Shown here: in pieces, positions 56,177 to 64,000 of the stretch
How the letters are laid out: each line of letters begins with the position of its first letter
How positions within the stretch are numbered: the stretch's first letter is position 1
Source of the DNA: Hahella sp050299855
GTDB lineage: Bacteria > Pseudomonadota > Gammaproteobacteria > Pseudomonadales > Oleiphilaceae
Length of the DNA stretch: 64,000 bases
Assembly (NCBI GenBank): GCA_050299855.1
Contig: JBNKWQ010000048.1
Location: 202,320 to 266,319 of the forward strand
Reading direction: 5' to 3'
The notes under the pieces: generated by a model
What the model was told of the DNA's origin: nothing
Databases searched by the model: none
What the model saw: only the letters and a program-made list of their open reading frames with translations
Program-made: the position numbers and the translations under genes

Positions 56177-59100
56177 GTGACCTGCACCATCCAAAGGATT
56201 TTCTACGTTGTCTTCCTGCTCGCCATGCTCTCCGGCTGTGGTGGCGGCTCTTCCTCTACTGAAACCAGTGGAGGTAATGGCGGCAATCAAACCGAACCGG
56301 TTACGACGGTGGACCCGGAAGATCGAGGTACTGAAGTAACGACACCGGCAGACACCTCCGATGGCAGTACATCCAATCAACGCAGGCCGCTTGTTGATGC
56401 CGGTAGGGATCAGTATGCGGATTCCAACGTTGTTCTCACACTATCAGGGGCAGCCCAAGGCCGCGATGGGGCGGAAATTATTCACACCCAATGGATTCAA
56501 CGCTACGGGCCTGAGGTCGACATATCTTCTAGCGACGAACTGTCCAATATTCTGGTGGCCCCGGATGTCACCAACCTGCAACGTTATACCTTTGAATTGA
56601 TCGCCACTGATTCCAATGGCAATACCGGTTCGGATACGGTCAATTTGTTTATCAATCCTTTGGCCAGTTCGGTACGCATTACCAGTAACAGCGTCAACGA
56701 ATCCGCCCGCGAAGTGGTGCTGCGGGTGATTTTGTCTCAGCCTCAATCTATACCGCTGGTGGTCAACTATGCCACCCAGGACGGCTCTGCCCGCAGCGGC
56801 TCAGACTTTGTCCGCAAAGAAGGCAGTCTCAGCTTCCAACCCGGTGAAGTGGAAAAGACTATCCGTATTGATATTCGTGATGATGCCAGTGTTGAGGCCG
56901 ACGAGCTGTTTTACGTCCGTATCACCAATGTCGATAACGGCACGGTGGCCCAAAGCACTGGTACTGTGGTGATTCATGGTGGTGAAAGCGGAAACCCGCA
57001 ACTGCAGCCCCAAGCCATCACTTTTATGAACCAGGGGCCGGTGACGTCCTATGTCGGTGATACCCTGACCAACACCGCCCGCGCCGCCAGCGAAGCACAG
57101 AGTGGTACCGGACAGATCACCTACGTTTCCGGCAACGAAGCGGTCGCCACCATTAACCCCACCACAGGGGCGGTAGAGGCGCACACCAACGGGCAAACCA
57201 TTATCACGGCACTAAAAGCTGCCGACGCCAGTTTCCAAGGGGCACGTGCCAGCTATACATTGGTCGTGAGCAAACGCCCGCAACAGCTGTCTTTTACCAA
57301 TCCTGGTCCGGTCGAGATTGAAATCTATGATTCTCAATTCAATCAGGTAATAGAGGATGCCGGGCTGGCACCGGGCACCGGCGCTATCAGTTATCTGTCC
57401 AGCCGTCCGGAGGTTGTCAGTGTGGACCCGATCACCGGCGAAGTGGAAGCCCTGGCCCTCGGTGATGCTGTCATTACCGCCATCAAAGCTGCCGACGAGA
57501 CTTACGCCTTAGCCCGCGCAACTTACCTGATCACCTCATCCCTGCCCTCGTCCGGTCGCTTGTCCCAAACCATTGCCTTTACCGACGCCGGCCCACTGGC
57601 AGGCACCATTGATGACACCATCGAGAATCCGTTAGCTATCACCGGCTCCGGCTCCGGGAACATCAGCTATTTCTCCAACCAGGCCGATGTCGCCTCTGTA
57701 GACGCCAACGGTTTAGTGACGCTGACGGGTGCCGGCACGGCACTGATCACCGCCAGCAAAGCCGGGGATGATATCTACCAGCCAGCCACTGACACATACG
57801 AAATCACCGTCGCTAAAAAGCCTCAATCGATCAGTTTTGTTGATCCCGGCCCTATTGCCGGTTTAGTGGGCCAACAAGTTAACAATCCCATTACCATCGG
57901 CAGTCCGGGTAGCGGTCTTGTCACCTTCACCTCCAGCAATGCCTCTGTTGCGTTCGTAGATCCCACTTCAGGTGCGGTCACTTTGACAGGCGCCGGCAGT
58001 GCCACTATTACTGCTACCAAAGCTGCCGACACAGAATACCAACAAACTTCGGCGAGCTACTCAATTGATGTCATTAAACAACCTCAGACATTGACCTTTG
58101 AACACGAGTCCATCACCGGCAATGTCAATGAGACTTACACTAAAATCGCCACCGGCCAGGGCAGCGGCGCCATCAGTTATAGCAGCAGCGACGACACCAT
58201 TGCGACTGTGGATTCGGCTACAGGTATACTGACACTGGTCGGCGGAGGTAACACCGTTATCAGTGCCCAAATTGCCGCCGATGCCACTTACCAGTCAGCG
58301 ACTGCCAGCTATAACGTCACCGTTAATAAACTTGACCAGACTCTGATCTTCCAAAATGCAGGCCCCTTAGCCGGCCAGGTAGGTTCAAGCATTACTAATA
58401 CGGCCACCAGTCCCGGTACCGGCGAGATCAGTTATCAGTCGAATAATCTCAGCGTCGCCACCGTGAATTCCGCTACCGGACAGGTAAGCCTGGTCGGTGC
58501 AGGCAATGCCACCATCACCGCCAGCATCGCCGCAGATGCACAATACAATCAGGCTGTCGCCAGTTACACCGTCAATGCTGCTCTCAACCCAGTATCCATG
58601 CAATTTGAAACTCCGGGCACCATTACCGGAGATGCCGGTTCCAGCCATACTAACCCATTAATCGTTACACCTCTGGCGGCGGCTAATAACATTAGCTTCA
58701 GCTCCTCAAATCCGTCCATCGCATCCGTTAACAGCATCAGCGGACTGGTGACCTTACACTCTCCCGGAAGTGTCCAGATCACAGCCACCAAAGCCGTCGA
58801 TAGTGTCTATGGTGCAGCGACCGCCAGCTACAGTGTGCAGGTGAACCAGCTGGTCCAGAATGTGACCTTCGACAACCCCGGCCCTGTGACCGGTTACGTC
58901 AATGACAAGCTCACCAATATTGTCACCGGCCCCGGTACCGGCGCCGTGACTTATGACTCAAACAATCAGGCGCTTGCTAGCGTCAATTCCAGTACCGGAG
59001 AAGTCACTCTGTTAGCTGAGGGCAGTGTAATCATTACCGCCACTAAGGCGGCTGACGCTACCTATCAGGAAGCTACCAGCCAATACTCGCTTAATATCTT

Positions 59101-61399
59101 CAAGAATGATCAGGTAATCACCTTTGTTGAAGCAATGGAAGTTGTGGGCTATATCGGCGGATCATTCGCTAATCCGGCCTCCGGCCAAGGAACTGGAGCC
59201 ATCAGTTATTCCTCTGCAAATCCGGCGATAGCTTCTGTAGATAATAATGGAACCATCTCTTTTGTCAGCTCAGGCTCAACCACCATTACCGCCACAATTG
59301 CGGCCGACAATACTTACAATGGTGCATCGGCAAGTTTTTCAGTGAACGTGTCTGCTGATTCTACACCGGACCCTTTTACCTTCATCAGTGTGGATAAAGC
59401 GCCACTCAATACTATAGTAACTTCCAACACAGAGACCATTACGGGAATCGCAGGCAATGCGCCAATCAGTATCACCGGTGGTGAATACTCTATTAATGGC
59501 GCCGGATATACCCAAGTCTCTGGAACCATCAGTGCAAATCAACAAGTAACGGTGAGAACAACCACTCCCGGCACCTTTAGCACACAAACTACTGTGACCC
59601 TGACAGTTGGCAGCGTAAGTACAAACTTCGAAGTAACCACAGACAAGGAAGACATTCAGCCTGATAGTTTCAGCTTTAACAGCCAAGCTAATGTCGACCT
59701 GAATACATTGGTTGCCTCACCAACTGTCGTTATTTCCGGATTCAATGCACCTGCTACCGTCTCAATCAGCAATGGTGAATACAGTGTTCGAGGCGAAGCT
59801 TTTACGTCTACTGCAGGCACTATCAACCCGGACGAACCAATTCAAGTTAGATTAACTTCAGCAAACACTGTGCTTACCGCCACTACTGCAACATTAAATA
59901 TTGGGGGTGTGACGGCTAATTTTGTGGCAACTACCAGAGATAAACTTGATCAGGTCATTGCCTTTTTTGATCCGGGTGCCGCCTACAGGTGTTTGGGTGA
60001 TAGTTATACCAATAGTGCGTCAGTGCAGGGACAAGGGGGAAGCGGTTCCATCTCCTATTCTTCGTCAAACACCGGCGTTGCGACTATTTCCAACACCGGC
60101 TATATCAATATTGTCGGTGCCGGCAGCACTACCATTACTGCCAACATAGCAGCAGACGCGGGTTATAATGCAGCGCAAACTTCCTTTAGCTTGTCATCCG
60201 TAGGGTCAGAAATCGTTGAACTACAGACATTCATGGGTGAGAACTCAGGGAGATACACTCTACCAGCCAGCACATCCGGCCTAGATCTTTACAGGTCTTC
60301 AGTATACAACTGCGATATAGAAAACTATTCCACTTGCAATAACGGAAATATGTTCATACTGAATACCACCTCAGGAGTTGATGTAGACCTAAAGGCAAGT
60401 GCCGTCAGTTATTACCGTTTGGCAAGTGGGAAATATGCATGTCTGCCTATTGGGGGAATGTATGTGAATCACTATAGAAACACCGAGTTCCCAGGCATTA
60501 AAACTTTTGACTACGCCCGCCCCTTGCTAGTCTTTAAAAACAAATTGATTACATTTGGAGCAAGTAGAACTATGATAAGTTCCGATGCAATACATTGGAG
60601 CTACCATACAAATGGGCTCGGTTACCCAGGAAATCCGGTGGTGTTCAACAACAAAATATTGATGTATAACCGCTCATCAACAACTGTCTCTTTACAGGAA
60701 TCGGCGGACGGCATTAACTGGACTCCTTATTCCGCCGCCGATGCGTTTGACTCCCCTGTCGTGGACCTGTTTGATCGGGATAACTATCAAATGGTCGAAT
60801 TTAACGGCTATTTGTGGCTTATTGGGGGCTTCATTAGCGCCGCCCACAACAGACAGGGGTCAACAGATATTCTTCGTTCATCTGATGGACGTAACTGGAC
60901 GACTGTTGCCAGCAATGTTCCGTTTGGTATACAACTTAGCCACAAAGTAGTAGCCTATGCGGGCAGCCTATATCTATTTGCTTTCAATGACTATTCAGTC
61001 GGCGGCACACCGACACAAGTATGGAAATCAGCCAATGGAATAAATTGGAATCTTGCTGCATCAGCTCCCCCATTCCAGGATCGAGGCGTTAGTTCTCTTG
61101 CCATATTAGACAATAAAATGTTTGCCATGACACATAACCGCTATGGCGACACTAATAGCCTTCAAATCTGGACGTCTACTAATGGTATCTCCTGGTCTTT
61201 GGTTAGAGATGACATTCGCACCTTAATGCCTAAGGCAGTTGATGGAGACCTATTGGTGTCCCTAACTGGGAAATTATGGTTATTCGGGGGCTGGAACGGG
61301 AGTTTAAACAGTACTTACTATAGCTGGAGATCCTCTAACGGAATTAATTGGGATTACGCAGGACTATGGGATATCCGACGCCCAATCGTCCCACAATAG
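56177..61399 (+). CDS. Giant surface lipoprotein with Calx-beta, ten Ig-like repeats and C-terminal propeller
   Basis: 1740 residues. Start GTG 56177, with AAGGA 6 bases upstream (a TTG 6 bases earlier overlaps that site). Lipobox MLSGC at Cys21, Gly/Ser/Thr linker, a PKD/cadherin-like domain (about 70-155), a Calx-beta domain (about 157-265), nine BIG2-like Ig repeats of about 85 residues, two domains of another type, a tenth BIG2-like repeat and a C-terminal 390 residues with six SxDGxxW or SxNGxxW motifs typical of propeller blades. Likely a cell-surface adhesin or ligand-binding protein, possibly the cargo of cluster B. Base composition becomes more AT-rich after about 60200, suggesting a domain acquired separately. 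Confidence 0.85.
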   Translation: MTCTIQRIFYVVFLLAMLSGCGGGSSSTETSGGNGGNQTEPVTTVDPEDRGTEVTTPADTSDGSTSNQRRPLVDAGRDQYADSNVVLTLSGAAQGRDGAEIIHTQWIQRYGPEVDISSSDELSNILVAPDVTNLQRYTFELIATDSNGNTGSDTVNLFINPLASSVRITSNSVNESAREVVLRVILSQPQSIPLVVNYATQDGSARSGSDFVRKEGSLSFQPGEVEKTIRIDIRDDASVEADELFYVRITNVDNGTVAQSTGTVVIHGGESGNPQLQPQAITFMNQGPVTSYVGDTLTNTARAASEAQSGTGQITYVSGNEAVATINPTTGAVEAHTNGQTIITALKAADASFQGARASYTLVVSKRPQQLSFTNPGPVEIEIYDSQFNQVIEDAGLAPGTGAISYLSSRPEVVSVDPITGEVEALALGDAVITAIKAADETYALARATYLITSSLPSSGRLSQTIAFTDAGPLAGTIDDTIENPLAITGSGSGNISYFSNQADVASVDANGLVTLTGAGTALITASKAGDDIYQPATDTYEITVAKKPQSISFVDPGPIAGLVGQQVNNPITIGSPGSGLVTFTSSNASVAFVDPTSGAVTLTGAGSATITATKAADTEYQQTSASYSIDVIKQPQTLTFEHESITGNVNETYTKIATGQGSGAISYSSSDDTIATVDSATGILTLVGGGNTVISAQIAADATYQSATASYNVTVNKLDQTLIFQNAGPLAGQVGSSITNTATSPGTGEISYQSNNLSVATVNSATGQVSLVGAGNATITASIAADAQYNQAVASYTVNAALNPVSMQFETPGTITGDAGSSHTNPLIVTPLAAANNISFSSSNPSIASVNSISGLVTLHSPGSVQITATKAVDSVYGAATASYSVQVNQLVQNVTFDNPGPVTGYVNDKLTNIVTGPGTGAVTYDSNNQALASVNSSTGEVTLLAEGSVIITATKAADATYQEATSQYSLNIFKNDQVITFVEAMEVVGYIGGSFANPASGQGTGAISYSSANPAIASVDNNGTISFVSSGSTTITATIAADNTYNGASASFSVNVSADSTPDPFTFISVDKAPLNTIVTSNTETITGIAGNAPISITGGEYSINGAGYTQVSGTISANQQVTVRTTTPGTFSTQTTVTLTVGSVSTNFEVTTDKEDIQPDSFSFNSQANVDLNTLVASPTVVISGFNAPATVSISNGEYSVRGEAFTSTAGTINPDEPIQVRLTSANTVLTATTATLNIGGVTANFVATTRDKLDQVIAFFDPGAAYRCLGDSYTNSASVQGQGGSGSISYSSSNTGVATISNTGYINIVGAGSTTITANIAADAGYNAAQTSFSLSSVGSEIVELQTFMGENSGRYTLPASTSGLDLYRSSVYNCDIENYSTCNNGNMFILNTTSGVDVDLKASAVSYYRLASGKYACLPIGGMYVNHYRNTEFPGIKTFDYARPLLVFKNKLITFGASRTMISSDAIHWSYHTNGLGYPGNPVVFNNKILMYNRSSTTVSLQESADGINWTPYSAADAFDSPVVDLFDRDNYQMVEFNGYLWLIGGFISAAHNRQGSTDILRSSDGRNWTTVASNVPFGIQLSHKVVAYAGSLYLFAFNDYSVGGTPTQVWKSANGINWNLAASAPPFQDRGVSSLAILDNKMFAMTHNRYGDTNSLQIWTSTNGISWSLVRDDIRTLMPKAVDGDLLVSLTGKLWLFGGWNGSLNSTYYSWRSSNGINWDYAGLWDIRRPIVPQ
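57011..59355 (+). repeat. Nine tandem BIG2-like Ig repeats (coding)
   Basis: Nine units of about 255 bp share the pattern (Q)xITFxxPGPV, SGxISYxSS, VxTVxxxTGxV, GxxxITAxKAAD, ATAxYxV. They are diverged rather than identical, so an old expansion. A tenth unit lies apart at about 59951-60200. Confidence 0.85.
60200..61399 (+). other. C-terminal propeller-like region with six S-x-(D/N)-G-x-x-W repeats
   Basis: Motifs in order: SSDAIHW, SADGINW, SSDGRNW, SANGINW, STNGISW, SSNGINW, spaced roughly 40-70 residues. This fits a six-bladed beta-propeller (Asp-box or kelch-like). Part of the giant lipoprotein. Confidence 0.65.
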
Positions 61400-61415
61400 C
61401 ACTATAGTCATTAGC

Positions 61416-61443
61416 AGGAGTGATTCAAATATGGATCATTCCT
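61416..61443 (+). terminator. Hairpin after the giant lipoprotein gene
   Basis: AGGAGTGAT and ATCATTCCT pair through 9 bp with one G-U wobble, 17 bp after the stop codon. A weak T-run follows. Confidence 0.45.
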
Positions 61444-61713
61444 GTTATTAACCCCTTGATATATTTTCTTCCGTTTATCTTGCACCTAACTCTGAACAAC
61501 TTTATCCCTGCCAAGAAATAATCTCCGCCAAAATAGATATCGCTATTTCCGGCGGAGCCCTGGCCGATATACAGTATGAAATGGGATGGACTCCTCCTCA
61601 CCTCAGCAGCCTCGATGTGCCACAATGTAGGGGGCAAAGTCCCAACCGGCCGTCAGACCGCTGCACTAGCGATAGCGCCAACACCCGCAACGCTCTTTAT
61701 CGAACTGGTGCTG

Positions 61714-61905
61714 CTATAATATCGTGGCCACCGCATTTTCGCTGTCTGCCTGGCAGACCACCATGGGGTAGCTGATGGCGTTACCGGTCAAGATAAACTG
61801 GTGGGGGTTGTAGGTATTGAGTAATGGCTTTTTCTCGGCCAGTCTCATGCCGGTCCGCTTACGCCACACATCCACCATCTCACCTACCAGCGCCCGGTTA
61901 TCCAC
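61714..61905 (-). pseudogene. Unrecognised 63-codon remnant after the fourth immunity-like gene
   Basis: GTG 61905 to TAG 61714. The peptide VDNRALVGEMVDVWRKRTGM ... NPHQFILTG looks like protein (mixed composition) but matches no family I know. It is in the same frame as, and directly after, the TAA of the last array gene, and its coding signal continues in a different frame downstream. I read it as the remains of a larger gene brought in with or displaced by the array. Confidence 0.35.
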
Positions 61906-61917
61906 TGCGACAGTATA

Positions 61918-62295
61918 TTAAAAGTCAAAGAACACTAGTATCGGAGTTACAATAACTGCTGTAGCCAGAACAAATGAAATACTGATTAGAAAAAGTTCCA
62001 GCCCTACACGATACCAGCGAGGCATATGTTCCCTAACATCTTCAATCTGCCTTTTTTTCCCCATTTTGGGGACCAGTACTGCCCAGCCGAATATTCCTGT
62101 TCGGATTAAGAACCCAGGAAACTGCGCAAGGAGAATAGTCTCCGTCAGAGTAAAGTGGGGCTCCTTGAAATATCTATCCAGCAGTTTCTTGGGGGTAAAG
62201 ATGCTCAGCAGCAGCCATATGACGGGCACCCACAGTGCTGCTGGGAGTATTATAACGAAATAAAAAAATGCTAATTGTTCCCCTGTTATCGGCAT
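61918..62295 (-). CDS. Array membrane protein 4 (putative immunity protein)
   Basis: 125 residues with three hydrophobic helices (FFYFVIILPAALWVPVIWLLL, ETILLAQFPGFLIRTGIFGWAVL and a C-terminal helix) and the family motifs EPHFTLTET and MPRWYRVGL. It is paralogous to the three genes that follow, sharing roughly half the residues by eye. It is preceded by a 42-bp remnant of the toxin 3' end. Inner-membrane immunity against a pore-forming toxin is inferred from context. Confidence 0.8.
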   Translation of the reverse strand: MPITGEQLAFFYFVIILPAALWVPVIWLLLSIFTPKKLLDRYFKEPHFTLTETILLAQFPGFLIRTGIFGWAVLVPKMGKKRQIEDVREHMPRWYRVGLELFLISISFVLATAVIVTPILVFFDF

Positions 62296-62327
62296 AGCTG
62301 ATCGATACTCGTTGCTTTGACTAAGTC
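62286..62327 (-). pseudogene. Remnant of toxin 3' end before array gene 4
   Basis: It encodes DLVKATSIDQLCR-stop, matching the toxin C-terminus DLVKATSIDKLCK. The stop overlaps the array gene start with the same geometry as at the toxin (stop TAA at bases 8-10 of the array gene). Confidence 0.75.
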
Positions 62328-62718
62328 ACGCCTCAAGCTTGTAAACCAAAAAACCTAAAATGGGCATTAAAACAATTATCGTCGCTAGTGCAAACACTGC
62401 ACAGAATAAGTAGATCCTCAAGGCTACGCGATACCAGCGAGGCATATAATTGCCAATATTCCATATTTTACGTTTACTTTGCCCCAGTCTAGGGAATACC
62501 AATAGCCAAGCAAAGATAGCGGTACGCATCAAAAAACCCGGAAACTGAGTCATCATGACGGTTTCCGTTAAAGTGAAATGCGGCTCCTTAAAATATTGTT
62601 CCAACAACCTTCGAGGGGTAAAGATACTTAGCAAGAGCCAAGCAGGCATCCACGGTAAAATAGTGAAAAACATTACCGCGAAAAGAAGAAATGTTAATAG
62701 TTCACCTATAGCTTGCAT
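62326..62718 (-). CDS. Array membrane protein 3 (putative immunity protein)
   Basis: 130 residues, same plan as the others: N-terminal helix (LLTFLLFAVMFFTILPWMPAWLLL), ETVMMTQFPGFLMRTAIFAWLL, PRLGQSKRKIW, NYMPRWYRVALRIYL, C-terminal helix. Start ATG 62718 lies inside a remnant of the toxin tail. Putative membrane immunity protein. Confidence 0.8.
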   Translation of the reverse strand: MQAIGELLTFLLFAVMFFTILPWMPAWLLLSIFTPRRLLEQYFKEPHFTLTETVMMTQFPGFLMRTAIFAWLLVFPRLGQSKRKIWNIGNYMPRWYRVALRIYLFCAVFALATIIVLMPILGFLVYKLEA

Positions 62719-62753
62719 AGTTGGTCGATACTCGTGGCTTTGACCAAATTACC
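62706..62753 (-). pseudogene. Remnant of toxin 3' end before array gene 3
   Basis: It encodes NLVKATSIDQLCKL-stop, homologous at protein and DNA level (shared ACGAGTATCGA) to the intact toxin end at 63518-63559. Confidence 0.75.
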
Positions 62754-62757
62754 TGCC

Positions 62758-63138
62758 TTAGTCAAAAAATACGTATAAAAACAGCGGCACTAGAATCATT
62801 ACAGCCATTGCAAAGGACAAGCCAACAGTAAGAACTGTTAATGACACCCGATACCATCTTGGCATATAGTCCTTAACGTCCTTTATTTTCCGCTTCTTTC
62901 TTCCTAACTTGGGAAATATTAACAACCAAGCAAAAATTGCGGTTCGCATCAATGAACCTGGAAACTGGGCCATCAAGATAGTTTCAGTTTGGGTAAAGTG
63001 GGGCTCCTTAAAATATTTATTAAGTAATTTTTTTGGCGTAAAAACACTCAGAAGTAACCATGTGACAGGCACCCATACGACACCCGTAAGCATAACCGTA
63101 AAGTAAACAAACGCTAGATGTTCGCCTGTTATCGGCAT
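62758..63138 (-). CDS. Array membrane protein 2 (putative immunity protein)
   Basis: 126 residues from ATG 63138 (MPITGEHLAF, aligned with the paralogues; ATG 63147 is an alternative). ETILMAQFPGSLMRTAIFAWLL, PKLGRKKRKIKDV, YMPRWYRVSL. Three helices. It follows copy 1 with an 8-bp gap and lacks all but the last two codons of the toxin tail. Confidence 0.8.
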   Translation of the reverse strand: MPITGEHLAFVYFTVMLTGVVWVPVTWLLLSVFTPKKLLNKYFKEPHFTQTETILMAQFPGSLMRTAIFAWLLIFPKLGRKKRKIKDVKDYMPRWYRVSLTVLTVGLSFAMAVMILVPLFLYVFFD

Positions 63139-63146
63139 AGCAGTCA

Positions 63147-63527
63147 TCAAGGATAGAACATGTATAGGGTAAGTGGTATTAGAACGATAACAGCGAGTGC
63201 AAATAGCATATAAAGCGTGAGACTCACCAACGCCATGTGATACCAGCGTGGCATATAGTTCTTAACTTTCCATATCTGCCGTTTCTTTCTCCCTAATTTA
63301 GGAAATATTATCAACCAAGCAAAGATGGCTGTGCGAATTAGAAAACCAGGAAACTGGGCCATCATAACGGTTTCTGTCAGGGTAAAATGTGGCTCCCTAA
63401 AGTACTTGTCTAGTAGGATTTTGGGTGTAAATATACTCAGTAGTAACCAAGCTGGCATCCACAGTAATACACATGAAAACCCAACAGAGAAGTAAAAAAA
63501 AGCCAACTGTTCTCCTGTTATTTGCAT
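63147..63527 (-). CDS. Array membrane protein 1 (putative cognate immunity protein)
   Basis: 126 residues: MQITGEQLAFFYF, helix LLWMPAWLLLSIF, EPHFTLTETVMMAQFPGFL, PKLGRKKRQIWKV, YMPRWYHMAL and C-terminal helix. Its start overlaps the toxin stop by 10 bp, which implies translational coupling as expected for a toxin-immunity pair, so it is the most likely cognate partner. Confidence 0.82.
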   Translation of the reverse strand: MQITGEQLAFFYFSVGFSCVLLWMPAWLLLSIFTPKILLDKYFREPHFTLTETVMMAQFPGFLIRTAIFAWLIIFPKLGRKKRQIWKVKNYMPRWYHMALVSLTLYMLFALAVIVLIPLTLYMFYP

Positions 63528-64000
63528 AATTTATCGATACTCGTAGCCTTAACTAAATCATACTGGTTGAAATACTTATCATAAGCCCAAGCAGCACTTT
63601 TCCCCGCCGCCCAGCTACCTATTGCTGCAGCACCTCCTAAAACCAGGGCAACCACCCAACCAATAGGGCCAGATGCAAAAACAAGAAAGAGCCCATATCC
63701 AGCTATACCACCGACAGCCGTCCCCAATATAGTCTCAACCAATATCTCATTCTTCATCCGCTGAGTTTCCGCATGGGCGATATTGTAGCACCCCATGCCC
63801 ACACCTGCGGCGGACAGAATCAACCCACCGTGTTTCGCATACTGCGCAAACCTGCCCAGGCGGTTGAGGTGATGGTCGATCGTCCTGGTTGCAGGAAACG
63901 CCTTGGAGCGATTGATGCGAATGGCTTCTCTGGCGGTTTGCCCATTGAATACCAGCTTTTCGAAAGGACCAATTCTCCGGGCGAATGCCTGCAGGGCCAG
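63518..64000 (-). CDS. Glycine-zipper membrane protein, C-terminal part (putative pore-forming toxin; cut by window edge)
   Basis: 160 residues are visible, the 5' end being outside the window. A basic region (FARRIGPFEKLVFNGQTAREAI) is followed by a helical hairpin (HGGLILSAAGVGMGCYNIA) and Gly/Ala-rich membrane segments (LGTAVGGIAGYGLFLVFAS, VALVLGGAAAIGSWAAGKSA). This resembles pore-forming effector C-termini (VasX or colicin-like type); a T6SS or other delivery domain would be upstream. Assignment by composition and by the array of membrane partners behind it. Confidence 0.55.
   Translation of the reverse strand: MALQAFARRIGPFEKLVFNGQTAREAIRINRSKAFPATRTIDHHLNRLGRFAQYAKHGGLILSAAGVGMGCYNIAHAETQRMKNEILVETILGTAVGGIAGYGLFLVFASGPIGWVVALVLGGAAAIGSWAAGKSAAWAYDKYFNQYDLVKATSIDKLCK

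Larger units (their letters stand above)
61400..61917. other. 518-bp region with a probable gene remnant on the minus strand
   Basis: Apart from the hairpin and the 63-codon remnant at 61714-61905, a further short stretch in another minus-strand frame (61630-61700) encodes a Gly/Ala-rich peptide, consistent with decayed coding sequence. The region is GC-richer than the neighbouring paralogue array. Confidence 0.4.

Noticed and set aside
57011..59355. Regular repeats as a CRISPR array or minisatellite
   Set aside because: The unit is about 255 bp, diverged, and in frame throughout a single gene; it encodes Ig-like domains.
61425..61637. 70-codon minus-strand frame after the giant lipoprotein
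   Set aside because: No motif or ribosome site; overlaps the terminator hairpin.
61918..63527. Array genes as one decayed transporter
   Set aside because: Each has its own start, stop and full three-helix fold; they align with one another end to end, so they are tandem paralogues.

Overview
The window reads as chromosome of a gammaproteobacterium, probably a free-living marine or environmental one. This rests on gammaproteobacterial synteny (dnaX-ybaB-recR with the SRP RNA gene beside dnaX; rnd-ycgL-ycgN), an HrpA of E. coli-like length, an E. coli-type CysK and a TIGR03503-type VWA protein. I cannot name the genus. No rRNA, tRNA, CRISPR array or intact insertion sequence was seen. Layout: 1-9.7 kb is mostly housekeeping and lipid metabolism: the start of mlaA (cut by the left edge), a beta-ketoacyl-ACP synthase III, hrpA, fadD, and a divergent alpha/beta hydrolase followed by an R-hydratase, ending in a bidirectional terminator. 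9.8-18.7 kb is cluster A, a nine-gene minus-strand operon with a TolQ/ExbB channel, two ExbD/TolR proteins, an AgmX/PglI-type TonB-like protein, a small RGDQEQP-motif protein, a TPR lipoprotein, two large TPR exported proteins and a small exported protein. It resembles the motor and periplasmic core of the Myxococcus Agl-Glt/Nfs machines. 18.8-36.7 kb is mainly conserved genes: VWA (CoxE-like) and MoxR, cysK, TIGR03503-like VWA, ycgN-ycgL-rnd, recR-ybaB-dnaX-ffs, a RimK-like/GNAT-C39 pair, tlyA and a YbjN-like gene. 36.7-49.7 kb is cluster B, an eleven-gene minus-strand run. Its five distal genes are a second, paralogous copy of the non-motor half of cluster A in the same order. They are preceded by DUF3570, DUF4266, TlpA, an outer-membrane beta-barrel, an SH3b-barrel protein and an HzsA-like c-type cytochrome lipoprotein. 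50.2-61.4 kb is a divergent plus-strand run of exported proteins: a mono-haem protein resembling planctomycete DUF1588-type cytochromes, a LamG lipoprotein with two duplicated haem modules, a Tat-exported DUF1501-like protein, and a 1740-residue surface lipoprotein with ten Ig-like repeats and a six-motif propeller. 61.9-64 kb holds the 3' end of a glycine-zipper membrane protein (putative pore-forming toxin) followed by four tandem paralogous membrane proteins (putative immunity array), two of them preceded by remnants of the toxin 3' end. Working model (inference): cluster A carries the only proton-driven motor in the window, and clusters A and B encode two related envelope-spanning assemblies that may share it, as one Agl motor serves both Glt and Nfs in Myxococcus. 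Cluster B with its divergent partner looks like an export or assembly apparatus for a cell-surface layer of haem and adhesin-like lipoproteins. Its biological role is, to my knowledge, not established.
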